Part shown: piece after piece, positions 32,451 through 42,017 of the stretch
How positions within the stretch are numbered: the stretch's first letter is position 1
How the letters are laid out: each line of letters starts with the position of its first letter
Assembly (NCBI GenBank): GCA_002470515.1
Contig: DKML01000024.1
Span: 1 to 63,350, forward strand
Reading direction: 5' to 3'
Origin: Proteobacteria bacterium UBA7415
GTDB taxonomy: Bacteria; Pseudomonadota; Gammaproteobacteria; Arenicellales; Arenicellaceae
Length of the DNA stretch: 63,350 nt
Translations under genes and position numbers: made by a program
Notes under the pieces: model-generated
What the model was told of the DNA's origin: nothing
Seen by the model: the letters and a program-made list of their open reading frames with translations, nothing else
Database searches by the model: none

Positions 32451-34910
32451 TTAGAACTCTTTAGATACAGTTAGACCGTATGTTCTAGGTTGTGTACGGT
32501 AGCCACTAAAGCTGCCCGATTGCGCTACTGAAGGGAACGCTGAAATCAACGAAACATGATCAGTTACGTTACGCGCCCACAACTGCAAGCTCAAACCATT
32601 CCCTGTAGTCATACCTGCAGAGATGTTCAAGTTACGGCTATCACGGCTAAAAACAGAAACATCAGTAGTCGCACTTGGCGTTACGTCACCAATCGGAACA
32701 GTGTCTTCATAGAAATAGTCAGCGCGTACATAGGCGTCGTTATTTCCAAGCATGAAACTATAAGTTGCTCCAGCTGACATCGATGTTTCGTTGATGCCTG
32801 CAGGCTGGCGACCAGTTAACGAGAAGAACTCACCAGTTTGTGCAACAAACCCTGCACGCTCAAAAGAGTCGTACTTTGGATCTAGGAAAGTACCAGCTAA
32901 GGTCAATTCCAACGATTCCGTTGGGAAGAAACGAAGATCAAATTCAAGACCCTTAGTTGATTGCTCACCTGCACTTGCTAATGCAAAGCCCGTTCCTGTG
33001 AATACGTTCGACTGGAAGCCTTTGATCGACTGATCAAAGATTGCCAAGTTGAATGATCCACGATCAAAAGATGCTTTAACACCGATCTCTAAAACCTCAG
33101 CTTCTTCAGGACCTGCAAAACGAGTTCCAGCAATTAAGTTAGGTTGGTTGAGACCAGCTGCTGTTAGAGCACCAATGTCACTTGGGAAAGGACGCGAATC
33201 ACGACTTAGGTTCCAAGATGTTGCTTTAAAACCAGTAGACATACCAATGTAAGCATTAACATTATCGTTTACGTCAAACGCTAAACGAATGTTATACGTT
33301 AACTCATCATCATCAGTTTTGCCGTCTTCAACCGCATTCGGGAAATCCACGAAAGGCGGTAAGAACTGAACTGGTTGTAAAGGTAGCAAAGGATTCGCAG
33401 AAGTGTTTGCAAGGCTAGCGGCAATTGCGGCCGCTTGTGCTGCTGGAACACCTTGTTGAATCAATCCACCAGCGATAAGAGCTCCACCAAGTTGAACTAG
33501 GTCAATTGAAGAGAAAAGATCACGATCGGTTTGTGTAGTAGTCGCTGCTTTCTCATCTTTCGTGTAGTTCAAACCAACTGTCGCTGTTAGACGGTCAGAG
33601 ATATGAAAATCAAGAGAACCGAAAAGTGAGATCGCGTCATTCTCTAGTGTAGATACTTCGCGAACACCAGAGTTAGGATTACCAAATGTACCGAAAGGAA
33701 GACCTAAGATACCTTCAATCGTCGAAACACCACCAAAAGAGATAGCATCAAGGTAACGACGGTAACCATCGCCAAACGGTAAGTTATTTACATAATCAAC
33801 GCTTTCGTCGAATAAGTAACCACCGATCATCCAGTCGACTTTGTCGCCGTTAGTAGACGCCAAACGAATCTCTTGCGAGAACGTATCAATCTCTGTTGAG
33901 ATGTCATTTTGAATGATGTCTGCGCTTGTGAAGTCAGCATCAATGTTTGAGTAAGAGTCAACTTTACGGAATGAAGTAATAGACGTTAAAGCAATATTCT
34001 CGAAGTCATGATCGATTTGCATCGATATGCCAGAGTTATCCAACTCATTAAATGTGTCAGAGTTACCATAAGTAGTCAGCGCTTCTGGGTCGTTAGCTAC
34101 AAGTGTACCGCCGGCAAAGTTAATCGCAGGTAATGTTGGGCCTGCTAATAAGTTAACCGTAGCACAACATAATTCATCGATTGTGTCGTAGTCAGCAATA
34201 AAGCGGATCTCAGTGTTATCACCAGGGCTCATTACCAATTGAGCGCGGAACGCTTGGCGATCGCGATCATTAAGTTCTGCACCCGACGTTAGGTTAGTTA
34301 CGTAACCGTCGCGAGTGTTAGTGCTTGCTGAAATACTGAATGCTGCCGTATCACTAAGTGCGTTTTCGTAGTAACCACTTGCTTGAAACGCGCCAAAGTT
34401 ACCGACTGTTGCCGAAACTTTACCGTATTTTTCGCCAGAAGGCTTAGCCGTTACAACGCTGATAACACCCGCTGATGCATTTTTACCAAAAAGCGTGCTT
34501 TGAGGGCCACGAAGAACCTCTACGCGCTCCAACTTAGGTAAATCAGAAATAGAGGCCGCAGAACGTGAGCGGTATACACCATCAATGAACACACCAACCG
34601 AAGGCTCAATGCCTGGGTTGTTTGCACCGTTACCGAAACCACGAATAACGAAGTTAGTATTGGTTGAGTTTTGCAGCTGGCTAACACGCAAAGAAGGCAC
34701 TACTGACTGCAAGTCATTAATGTCTAAAATATTAGCTTTTTCCATCGTGTCAGCTGTAGTGACCGATACTGCGATTGGGATTTCTTGGAGCGTTGAAGCA
34801 CGCTTAGTAGCGGTTACAACGATCTCTTCTATTTGCGCTGAAGCTGTGGACGTCACTGCTAAACCAGTGAGTACGGCTAACGCAATACTTTTTTTAGAGA
34901 AAAAAGGCAT
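32451..34910 (-). CDS. TonB-dependent outer-membrane receptor
   Basis: The 819-aa protein has a signal peptide (ending STASA), a TonB box EEIVVTA at about residues 28-34, a plug domain (residues 45-160: VPSLRVSQLQ, RGFGNGANNPG, VEVLRGPQSTLFGKNASAG) and a beta barrel ending SKEF. It imports a bulky ligand through the outer membrane using TonB energy. The ligand cannot be told from sequence; the plug resembles those of receptors in carbohydrate- and nutrient-scavenging proteobacteria. The start has a strong GAGGAGGAG site, and the gene stands alone with its own terminator. Confidence 0.92.
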   Translation of the reverse strand: MPFFSKKSIALAVLTGLAVTSTASAQIEEIVVTATKRASTLQEIPIAVSVTTADTMEKANILDINDLQSVVPSLRVSQLQNSTNTNFVIRGFGNGANNPGIEPSVGVFIDGVYRSRSAASISDLPKLERVEVLRGPQSTLFGKNASAGVISVVTAKPSGEKYGKVSATVGNFGAFQASGYYENALSDTAAFSISASTNTRDGYVTNLTSGAELNDRDRQAFRAQLVMSPGDNTEIRFIADYDTIDELCCATVNLLAGPTLPAINFAGGTLVANDPEALTTYGNSDTFNELDNSGISMQIDHDFENIALTSITSFRKVDSYSNIDADFTSADIIQNDISTEIDTFSQEIRLASTNGDKVDWMIGGYLFDESVDYVNNLPFGDGYRRYLDAISFGGVSTIEGILGLPFGTFGNPNSGVREVSTLENDAISLFGSLDFHISDRLTATVGLNYTKDEKAATTTQTDRDLFSSIDLVQLGGALIAGGLIQQGVPAAQAAAIAASLANTSANPLLPLQPVQFLPPFVDFPNAVEDGKTDDDELTYNIRLAFDVNDNVNAYIGMSTGFKATSWNLSRDSRPFPSDIGALTAAGLNQPNLIAGTRFAGPEEAEVLEIGVKASFDRGSFNLAIFDQSIKGFQSNVFTGTGFALASAGEQSTKGLEFDLRFFPTESLELTLAGTFLDPKYDSFERAGFVAQTGEFFSLTGRQPAGINETSMSAGATYSFMLGNNDAYVRADYFYEDTVPIGDVTPSATTDVSVFSRDSRNLNISAGMTTGNGLSLQLWARNVTDHVSLISAFPSVAQSGSFSGYRTQPRTYGLTVSKEF

Positions 34911-35297
34911 CTAACTCCTCCTCGGGAATGTTAAGAGCTACAAAGCGGGATAATTCCAGCTCTGAGAGCATTTACCATGCGCAGGACCATAAGCGCCTGC
35001 TATATATGGCTACGCTGGGTATGTTTTACCATTAATACCTGTAAATCTAAAGGTTTTTTACGATATTCAAACATATTTACACTATTCACGTTTGTATAGA
35101 ACGTGAGCGGTCTGGCGACTTTCTAGGCTCTAACGGCACCTCCATCATGGCATTTTTTGCGGAAATGCTTTTTTTTGGATATTTCTTATTCATACTATAC
35201 GCAAGCTGCGGCGAAACAATACGTTTACGAACACTCCGATCCTTGAGTCTCAGTTCCTTAGCACTCTCAAACTAGTTATTTAACACGCTATAGACTC
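34911..35297. other. Divergent intergenic region between TonB receptor and MFS exporter
   Basis: This 387-base stretch must hold both promoters. No clear -35/-10 pair could be fixed. An operator-like palindrome CACGTT (35087-35092) and AACGTG (35100-35105), with 7 bases between, sits near its middle. No reading frame of interest was seen. Confidence 0.4.
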
Positions 35298-36539
35298 ATG
35301 ACTGATTCGACCACTAAACCATCGCGTTACGCTAAGCTTTTCATTATCGCAACCGTAACCCTCGATGCCATGGGAATCGGCCTAATTATGCCGGTAATAC
35401 CTGACCTAATCCGGCAAATTCAACATGTCGATCTTGCTCAAGCGGCTTTTTGGGGTGGGTTACTAAGCTTTACCTATGCATTCATGCAGTTTGTTTGCGG
35501 CCCGCTGATCGGCAACCTGTCTGACCGCTTTGGTCGGCGCCCCGTTCTGATACTCTCTCTTGTTTTCATGGGGCTAGACTATTTTTTAATGGCGATAGCT
35601 CCTACGCTGTTACTTCTGTTTATTGCCCGCACGGTATCGGGCGTTACGGGCGCTACTTATGCGACAGCGGCCGCGTACTTAACCGATATTTCCAAAAAAG
35701 GTGAACGTTCTCAAAATTTCGGTTTATTAGGCGCCGCGTTTGGAATAGGTTTTGTGCTTGGCCCAGCGATTGGAGGCTTACTTGGAGAGCTCGGAACAAG
35801 AATGCCCTTTATTGCGGCCGGTATACTCGCGCTGGCCAACGCTCTATTTGGTTACTTTGTTTTGCCTGAGACTCTGGAAGCAAACAAACGACGCGTGTTT
35901 GAATGGCGACGCGCCAACCCATTTAACGCACTGTTAAGGCTAAAGAATTTACCTGCGGTTGGCGCTCTGATGCTGGTAGTGCTTATCTACTCTACCGCCA
36001 ACAGCGTATACCCTTCTGTTTGGAGCTACTTTACTATCGAGCAATTTGGCTGGACCGTTGGCTTAGTTGGAATTAGCTTAGCGATTTACGGAGTATCGTC
36101 CGCTTTGGTACAGATTTTCGCACTCCCAAAATTGGTACAACGCTTTGGCGAGAGGAAGAGCGCCGCAATTGGCATTGTGATCGCCGCTGCATCTTTTGGG
36201 TTTTTAGCCATTGTTGAAAATGGCTGGCTGGTGTTTATGACCATGCCAGTTACCGCGCTCGGCGGCATTGTAGGGCCATGCCTGCAAGGTTTAATGGCAG
36301 ACCGCGTTGCCGACAATGAACAAGGTGAGCTTCAAGGGGTATTCTCATCGGTAGTGGCTATTTCAATGATTGTTAGCCCGCTATTAATGACCTATGTGTT
36401 TAAACGCTTCACTGAAACTGGCACCAGCTTTTACCTACCAGGCGCGCCGTTTGCCGTTGCAGGAATACTTGCAATCGCCTCGCTCTTGATTCTGTGGGCT
36501 ACAGCACGGCCCAGAGATCAAGCCAAACGTACTGTATGA
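35298..36539 (+). CDS. MFS drug exporter, TetA-like (DHA1) family
   Basis: The 413-aa protein has 12 predicted membrane helices and MFS motif A GNLSDRFGRRPVL between helices 2 and 3. The opening LDAMGIGLIMPVIPDLIRQ and the helix-5 block GIGFVLGPAIGGLLGELG are hallmarks of the TetA-type DHA1 exporters, which expel drugs such as tetracyclines by proton antiport. Resistance cannot be predicted, since most environmental members have unknown substrates. The start has only a weak ribosome binding site. Its 3' end overlaps the convergent DUF1801-type gene by 22 bases. Confidence 0.9.
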   Translation: MTDSTTKPSRYAKLFIIATVTLDAMGIGLIMPVIPDLIRQIQHVDLAQAAFWGGLLSFTYAFMQFVCGPLIGNLSDRFGRRPVLILSLVFMGLDYFLMAIAPTLLLLFIARTVSGVTGATYATAAAYLTDISKKGERSQNFGLLGAAFGIGFVLGPAIGGLLGELGTRMPFIAAGILALANALFGYFVLPETLEANKRRVFEWRRANPFNALLRLKNLPAVGALMLVVLIYSTANSVYPSVWSYFTIEQFGWTVGLVGISLAIYGVSSALVQIFALPKLVQRFGERKSAAIGIVIAAASFGFLAIVENGWLVFMTMPVTALGGIVGPCLQGLMADRVADNEQGELQGVFSSVVAISMIVSPLLMTYVFKRFTETGTSFYLPGAPFAVAGILAIASLLILWATARPRDQAKRTV

Positions 36540-36955
36540 GACTCTTTTAACTCGTCCAAGCCCGCCACAATTAGTTCCTCTACTACCTTTAAGTCTACGT
36601 CGCTGAGCCGTTTGATATAGAGGCAAGATTTACCCAATTTGTGAGGGCCTAGCCGATCTAGGTAGACGGACGCCGTTGCGTATCCCGGCATAATGTACAA
36701 CACTGGCCCACTCTTACGCATGGAAAACCCCGTTGCCATAAATAGACCTTCATCGCCATTCGCTCTGTGGTAGACGTATTCGCCGAACCCGACGATACTG
36801 CCGCCCCACATTTTTGGGTCACATCCTGTGACTCGACTGAAGAGCCCCAACAATTGATAACCTTGCTCGCTAAAGGCTGGCGAATCTAAACCATCCAGAT
36901 AGTCTTCGACTGGCTGGCTATTTTTCGTCGTTTTTATATTTACCCTTTTGACCAT
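36518..36955 (-). CDS. DUF1801-type protein
   Basis: The 145-aa product matches DUF1801: VEDYLDGLDSP near the start, MWGGSIVGFGEYVYHRANGDEG in the middle, then FSMRKSGPVLYIMPGY and LDRLGPHKLGKSCLYIKRL. The family is of unknown function, with a YdhG-like fold. GGAGG precedes the start by nine bases, so the gene is probably expressed. It converges with and overlaps the MFS gene by 22 bases, which leaves no terminator between them. Confidence 0.88.
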   Translation of the reverse strand: MVKRVNIKTTKNSQPVEDYLDGLDSPAFSEQGYQLLGLFSRVTGCDPKMWGGSIVGFGEYVYHRANGDEGLFMATGFSMRKSGPVLYIMPGYATASVYLDRLGPHKLGKSCLYIKRLSDVDLKVVEELIVAGLDELKESHTVRLA

Positions 36956-37082
36956 AACTACAAACCTCCTTCGTTCGGGCTATGCTGCCGTTATCCGCGA
37001 CGCTGATAATCTAAAACAGTAAATCGAGGCAATAAATTGAATAAGCAGACCGAACGAATAATCTGCCAAAAATACCGCCACT

Positions 37083-37853
37083 TTATAATCTTGGGTAGAG
37101 TGTTTCAGTGTTGCCGTCAATAGCAATCACTTGGCCTGAAACGTGTCGAGAATGATCTGAACATAAAAAACAAATCATATCTGCAACCTCTTGCGGGTCT
37201 ACGTAACATTGCATCGACGTTCCAGAAAGGTATATGCGGTGGACTTCAGCCTCGGTAATGCCCTCAGCTTGTGCGTGTGCCGTTACCACTCTATCAAAAC
37301 GGTCTCCGCTAACATTACCCGGCACAATCCCATTAACTCTAATGTTGTGAGGGCCAAGCTCCATCGCCAATGTTTTTACGAGCCCTGTAACGCCCCACTT
37401 CGCTGCTGCATAGGGCGTACGATTGGGGTACCCCAACACACCACCTGCGGAAATCAGGTTGATGATCACCCCACTCGCTTGTTTTTTAAAAATGGGCACA
37501 ACGGCGCGTGTAAAGTAAAAGGGAGCAGACAACGAACCACTTATGCAGTGCCGCCATTCGTCGCCTGTTATGTCTTCAATCGGCTTGGTAGGACCACTCA
37601 CACCAGCGTTGTTAATAAGCACATCGATCCCGCCTTCCGTTACCTTATTCATCGTATCAATTACGTCACTTTCATTGGTAACATCACAGACGTAGCGGGT
37701 AATACCAGCGGGCAATGAGTCTAAGGCCGCTTGATCAATGTCACACACCTGTACCTGAGCGCCAAGCTTATGCATAGCGAGTGCGGTACTGCGTCCAATG
37801 CCCGCTGCACCAGCACTAATAAAGACACGTTTTCCAGTCAATTCAATATTCAA
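37083..37853 (-). CDS. Short-chain dehydrogenase/reductase (SDR)
   Basis: The 256-aa protein is a classical SDR: cofactor motif SAGAAGIGRS, the strand-4 motif NNAGVSG, catalytic Ser in LISAGG and Tyr-Lys in YAAAK, and the C-terminal dimer region with SGQVIAIDGNTETLYP. The CDID at the end of the second strand suggests preference for NAD(H). The substrate, an alcohol or ketone, is unknown. It is divergent from the WS/DGAT gene, so a link to lipid metabolism is possible but not shown. Confidence 0.92.
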   Translation of the reverse strand: MNIELTGKRVFISAGAAGIGRSTALAMHKLGAQVQVCDIDQAALDSLPAGITRYVCDVTNESDVIDTMNKVTEGGIDVLINNAGVSGPTKPIEDITGDEWRHCISGSLSAPFYFTRAVVPIFKKQASGVIINLISAGGVLGYPNRTPYAAAKWGVTGLVKTLAMELGPHNIRVNGIVPGNVSGDRFDRVVTAHAQAEGITEAEVHRIYLSGTSMQCYVDPQEVADMICFLCSDHSRHVSGQVIAIDGNTETLYPRL

Positions 37854-38012
37854 AACACAACCCCGCTAATTTTTGGCGCAAGCCCCATTTATTTCAACAA
37901 TAGTTTATTTCAAAAACGGACAATTGAACCCAGTTTAATTCAAGCTCAGAGCTGATGGGTAAACGAATGTGATATCATTTTCAAAAAGCTAAAACACACA
38001 CAGTATATTGCC

Positions 38013-39542
38013 ATGGAACAACTCACCGGACTAGACGCCAGCTTTCTTTATTTGGAGACTGAAAACTCTCCAATGCATATTGGAGCGCTTGCGATCTATG
38101 ATCCTTCGACTGCTCCAGGCGGAAAAGTCGGCTTTAAGCAGATCATGGAAAATACGCTTAAGCGTGCCGACAAAGTAGCCATGCTTAACAATGTATTAAT
38201 GGAAGTTCCGATGGGTATGGATCACCCTTATTGGCGTACCGATGGTCCTTTTGATCCTGAATTTCACATCCGCCACATTGCGCTGCCTAAGCCTGGCGAT
38301 TGGCGTCAACTGTGTATTCAGGTAGCGCGCTTACATGCTCGCCCCTTGGATCGGGCTCGGCCTTTATGGGAATTTTACATTGTTGAAGGCTTAGACAATC
38401 TCGAAGGCTTCCCTCCTGGCTGCTTCGCTCTGGTAAGTAAAATGCACCATGCGGCAATTGATGGTGCTTCGGGTGTTGAGATCAACGAAGTGATCCATGA
38501 TCTGACACCAGACTATGGCGAAATAACTGTTCCGAAGATTAAGAAGGAACGTGCCTTGACCAACATGGAGCTTATCTTAAAAGCACAGCTCAACAACATT
38601 AAAACGCCGTTTAGATTTTTGAGTGTGGCTCGTAACACTGTTCCAGGCTTCGCTAAAGCAATCGCCGGTGTAGCGCGAGGCAAACTTGATCGAGTTACCG
38701 ATACACCTCGCACCCGATTCAACTCCAATGTGTCACCGCACCGGGTGTTCGACGCCGTTGAATTTGACTTTAAAGACGTTAAAGCAATCAAAGACGCCGT
38801 TGAAGGCGTTACTGTCAATGATGTTGCCATTGCCATTTGTGGTGGCGGCCTACGTAAGTACTTGCTCGATAAAGGAGAACTTCCTGAAGAATCATTGGTA
38901 GCCATGGCTCCGGTCAACATTCGTACCAAAGATAAGCTGGGTACGGCAGGCAACCAAGTTTCGCAAATGACGGTAAGAGTATTCAGCAATATCGAAGACC
39001 CGGTTGAGCGCCTCAAAGCCATCAACGTGGGCACTTCGAGCGCAAAAGAGCTTACCAATGCGGTTGGCGCAAAGTCGATGACCGACTACGCGCAGTTCAT
39101 GCCTTCAACCTTATCTGCCGCTGCAGCACGACTTTCGAGTCGAGTTGGCTTAGCGAACCGTATAAAGCCAATGTACAACTGTGTAATCACAAATGTACCT
39201 GGACCACAAATCCCGTTGTATTTTACCGGTGCGCGTCTAATGGCAAGCTACGGACTTGGTCCTGCCATTGATGGAATGGGCTTATTTCAATGTATTTTTA
39301 GTTATGCAGGCCGCATTAATATTGGCGTATCGTCTTGTCGTTCTATGATGCCAGACCCATCGTTCTATCGAGACTGCTTACAAGAATCGTTCGATGAGTT
39401 ATTAGCGGCAACGGTGCCTAGCAGCAATAAAAAGACAGTCGCTAGCACTTCCAAAGCGCCAGCTGCAAAAACCGCCGCTAAAAGTACAGTCCGCAGCAAA
39501 AAGGTCAGTAAGAAAAAGATCTCTAAGACATCGACTAGCTAA
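38013..39542 (+). CDS. Wax ester synthase/diacylglycerol acyltransferase (WS/DGAT) with Lys-rich tail
   Basis: The 509-aa enzyme makes wax esters or triacylglycerol from acyl-CoA for storage. The active-site motif HHAAIDG is at residues 145-151, and the family blocks LDASFLYLETENSPMHIGAL, PLWEFYIVEGL, NVPGPQIPLYFTGARL and GPAIDGMGLFQCIFSYAG are present. After the usual end near residue 465 comes an unusual lysine/alanine/serine-rich tail (TVASTSKAPAAKTAAKS, then basic KK pairs) of about 40 residues, similar in style to the phasin N-terminus. It leads a rightward pair with the alpha/beta hydrolase gene that follows. Confidence 0.93.
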   Translation: MEQLTGLDASFLYLETENSPMHIGALAIYDPSTAPGGKVGFKQIMENTLKRADKVAMLNNVLMEVPMGMDHPYWRTDGPFDPEFHIRHIALPKPGDWRQLCIQVARLHARPLDRARPLWEFYIVEGLDNLEGFPPGCFALVSKMHHAAIDGASGVEINEVIHDLTPDYGEITVPKIKKERALTNMELILKAQLNNIKTPFRFLSVARNTVPGFAKAIAGVARGKLDRVTDTPRTRFNSNVSPHRVFDAVEFDFKDVKAIKDAVEGVTVNDVAIAICGGGLRKYLLDKGELPEESLVAMAPVNIRTKDKLGTAGNQVSQMTVRVFSNIEDPVERLKAINVGTSSAKELTNAVGAKSMTDYAQFMPSTLSAAAARLSSRVGLANRIKPMYNCVITNVPGPQIPLYFTGARLMASYGLGPAIDGMGLFQCIFSYAGRINIGVSSCRSMMPDPSFYRDCLQESFDELLAATVPSSNKKTVASTSKAPAAKTAAKSTVRSKKVSKKKISKTSTS

Positions 39543-39652
39543 TAATTAAACTTCATAGCAGCATATGGGGCGAGCTTGACACAGCGTTTAGCTGAGCTAA
39601 GGTTCGCCCTCTTCCCTTTTAGAATCATCAAAAAAAGTACTGAGATAGAAAT

Positions 39653-40564
39653 ATGAGCGAGCAATTCTTGCAGTCAAACGGACTTAAGTTGGCCTTTGAC
39701 GAATTTGGCAATAAAACCGATCCAGCCATCGTGCTTGTTATGGGCTTGGGTTCTCAAATGGTCCAATGGCCGATTGATTTCTGCGAAGCGTTAGCCAGTT
39801 CTGGCTACCGCGTTATACGTTTTGACAACCGTGATATCGGCTTGTCCGAAAAAGTGAAGGTCGATAAAGAAGTATCTATCTTGAAAGTGATGGCAATGAA
39901 AGCTGTTGGCTTACCCGTTAGCGTACCTTACGATTTGTACGACATGGCACAGGATGCAGTTGGTGTTTTGGATGCTCTTGAAATTGATCGAGCGCACTGG
40001 GTTGGCGTTTCGATGGGCGGCATGATCGCGCAAGTGGTTGCAGCCAAATACCCTAATCGTTGCTCAACACTTACGTCGATCATGTCGACTACAGGTAATC
40101 CCAAGTTACCTCAAGCCAGCTTGAAGATTCGCGCACAACTGTTAAAACGCCCGCCGATAGACGACGAAGCCGCTTATGTTGAACACATGTTAGTAACGCG
40201 CAAAATGATTTCTAGCCCAGGATTTCCGATTACCGATGAAGACATGCGGGCACGTACGCTGCTCAGCTATCGCCGCAATATTTATCCAGCGGGTTACCGC
40301 AATCAAGTCGTTGCAATAATGGCAACGGGAGATCGACGCAAGTTACTGAAGCAGATCATTACACCCACTTTAGTTATTCATGGACACGATGACCCGTTGG
40401 TGCCGGTAGAAGGCGGCATAGACACCGCGCGATACATTAGCCACTCTAATTTGCACCTAATTGAAGGCATGGGCCATGATTTGCCACCTGGGCTGAGCCC
40501 AATTATGTCCAATTTGATTGTCGAACATATCGAACGTCAGAATGCATCTGAGAAAGCGGCTTAG
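39653..40564 (+). CDS. Alpha/beta hydrolase
   Basis: The 303-aa protein has a typical fold: DNRDIGLSE, the nucleophile elbow GVSMGGM (Ser120), Asp in HGHDDPLVP and His in GMGHDLPPG. The opening ANVLVMGLGSQMVQWP-like segment (residues 26-41 here) and length fit small esterases or lipases in the same family as many proteins found near wax ester synthases. It follows the WS/DGAT gene by 110 bases on the same strand and may break down or remodel storage lipid; this role is an inference from location. Confidence 0.88.
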   Translation: MSEQFLQSNGLKLAFDEFGNKTDPAIVLVMGLGSQMVQWPIDFCEALASSGYRVIRFDNRDIGLSEKVKVDKEVSILKVMAMKAVGLPVSVPYDLYDMAQDAVGVLDALEIDRAHWVGVSMGGMIAQVVAAKYPNRCSTLTSIMSTTGNPKLPQASLKIRAQLLKRPPIDDEAAYVEHMLVTRKMISSPGFPITDEDMRARTLLSYRRNIYPAGYRNQVVAIMATGDRRKLLKQIITPTLVIHGHDDPLVPVEGGIDTARYISHSNLHLIEGMGHDLPPGLSPIMSNLIVEHIERQNASEKAA

Positions 40565-40653
40565 TTTTTCGCTTCTAAATCTTAACTCTTGCGTGTTGAC
40601 CTACCGGCTCTCGTGCATCGGGAGCCTTAGCGTGCAGACCTTAGAGTAAGTGC

Positions 40654-41478
40654 TCAAGAAATTACGAAATCTGCAGAAGTTGACCGACGAGCGGTTGTCT
40701 CTTTGCTTGGCTTTCGAAAAATCAGCTTAGTCAGCGTACTCGTTTCAAAAGGTTTCCATTGCCCTTCTTTTTGACTTAATCGGTCAGCCAGCACATACAT
40801 AACCAATGCATTGAACCCTAGACCGATATGACTCGCGGGCACTTCAATATTTTCGACTTGGTCTGAGTTATCTAACTCTTCGTAATGTCGTTGCACCGAC
40901 CCTTCCCAAGAAACAACTCCATCAGTTTTAGAGTAGATAGAGGTTGTTGGTACTGGCGGCGGGGCATTAACCGCTTGTCTGCGAAGTTGCTCTTGCGCAC
41001 TCGGCGGCCCATTAATCGCACGGTATAGGTGGCTAGCATCTGAATGTCGGTACCGACCTGAAATCGGGCTACCTAAGCTGATTACATGGCGCACTACGTC
41101 AGGGTTTACTTTAGCGATTTCGCGCGCATATAAGCCGCCTAAACTCCACCCGACGATAGATATCTTGCGTCCATGCTTGGCGTACATTTCGTCGAGCATG
41201 GCGACCATTTCTTTTTCTAAGTCGTCATCAAAGAAGAGGTTACGACCTAAGCCCCAGCCGTAGGTTTGGTATCCCAGGTCTTGCAACAGTTTACGCATAG
41301 GCGCCGTGGACGCATCGCTACCGCCAAAGCCTGGCAAGAACAACACTGGGTGTCCATCGCCTTTTACAAAACGCTTCATTAATGGCTTTAGTGCGTAAAA
41401 GCTTTGGAACTCAAAAATGGCGCGCCATTCTGAATACCGATAAACGATTTGCTGAACTCTTCTTAATTTTGACTTCAT
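40654..41478 (-). CDS. Alpha/beta hydrolase, PGAP1/lipase-like
   Basis: The 274-aa protein has the blocks VLFLPGFGGSD, GWGLGRNLFFDDDLEKE, and the nucleophile elbow SIVGWSLGGLYAREIAK (Ser112). It ends with SHIGLGFNALVMYVLADRL, which supplies the catalytic His region. This plan is seen in bacterial triacylglycerol-lipase-like and PGAP1-like proteins. There is no signal peptide, so it should be cytoplasmic. It converges with the WS/DGAT and hydrolase pair and probably acts on neutral lipid. Confidence 0.85.
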   Translation of the reverse strand: MKSKLRRVQQIVYRYSEWRAIFEFQSFYALKPLMKRFVKGDGHPVLFLPGFGGSDASTAPMRKLLQDLGYQTYGWGLGRNLFFDDDLEKEMVAMLDEMYAKHGRKISIVGWSLGGLYAREIAKVNPDVVRHVISLGSPISGRYRHSDASHLYRAINGPPSAQEQLRRQAVNAPPPVPTTSIYSKTDGVVSWEGSVQRHYEELDNSDQVENIEVPASHIGLGFNALVMYVLADRLSQKEGQWKPFETSTLTKLIFRKPSKETTARRSTSADFVIS

Positions 41479-41620
41479 TATTTAAACCGATGGGGATAAT
41501 CGTGGTAACAGATTACCAGTCTAGACCGAATAAGCAATGAAATCAGCCTCGGATTAGGCATTGGCTTCTAATTATTTGCCCCCAAACTTAATCTAACAAA
41601 GTTAACTGAAAGAGGTCATC

Positions 41621-41989
41621 ATGAGCCCCAAAGCCATAAAAAACCTAGCGTTAGGTGTCGTTGCTATTACCTTGGTTGCGGCTTGTACGCAAGAAACGCA
41701 AAACAAACTTAGCCGCGCCGTCCAAAACTGGACAGGCACCAACGGTGCTCTAGAGGTCTATGCCGGCGAACGTTTAGTAAAACGGTTTATGAAAATTGAT
41801 AAGTTATCAACGGCCATCGCAACCCAAGGCGCCAATTCGCGCCCGTACAGATTTGGCTATGGTGTACTCGACAGCAACCTCAACGGCGTAGCTGATGGGA
41901 ACGAACAAAAGGTCTACTTCGAATTTAGCGACTACTCAACCTCGTACATTTTCTACGAACAACCTTCAGGCGACGCCTTAACAAATTAG
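41621..41989 (+). CDS. Small lipoprotein of unknown function
   Basis: The 122-aa product has a lipoprotein signal ending VAAC (Cys21) and a mature part with WTGTNGALEVYAGERLVKRFMKIDKLSTA, then GYGVLDSNLNGVADGNEQKVYFE. I recognise no family. AAAGAGG precedes the start. It lies alone between two convergent hydrolase genes, so it is transcribed on its own. Confidence 0.65.
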   Translation: MSPKAIKNLALGVVAITLVAACTQETQNKLSRAVQNWTGTNGALEVYAGERLVKRFMKIDKLSTAIATQGANSRPYRFGYGVLDSNLNGVADGNEQKVYFEFSDYSTSYIFYEQPSGDALTN

Positions 41990-42017
41990 ACTCGCCATCC
42001 TGCCGCCGTCCTTGAGG

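Noticed and set aside
38513..39058. Long antisense frame inside the WS/DGAT gene
   Set aside because: It is composed of low-complexity Ser/Leu-rich sequence and overlaps a clear coding region on the other strand, as expected for a shadow frame.
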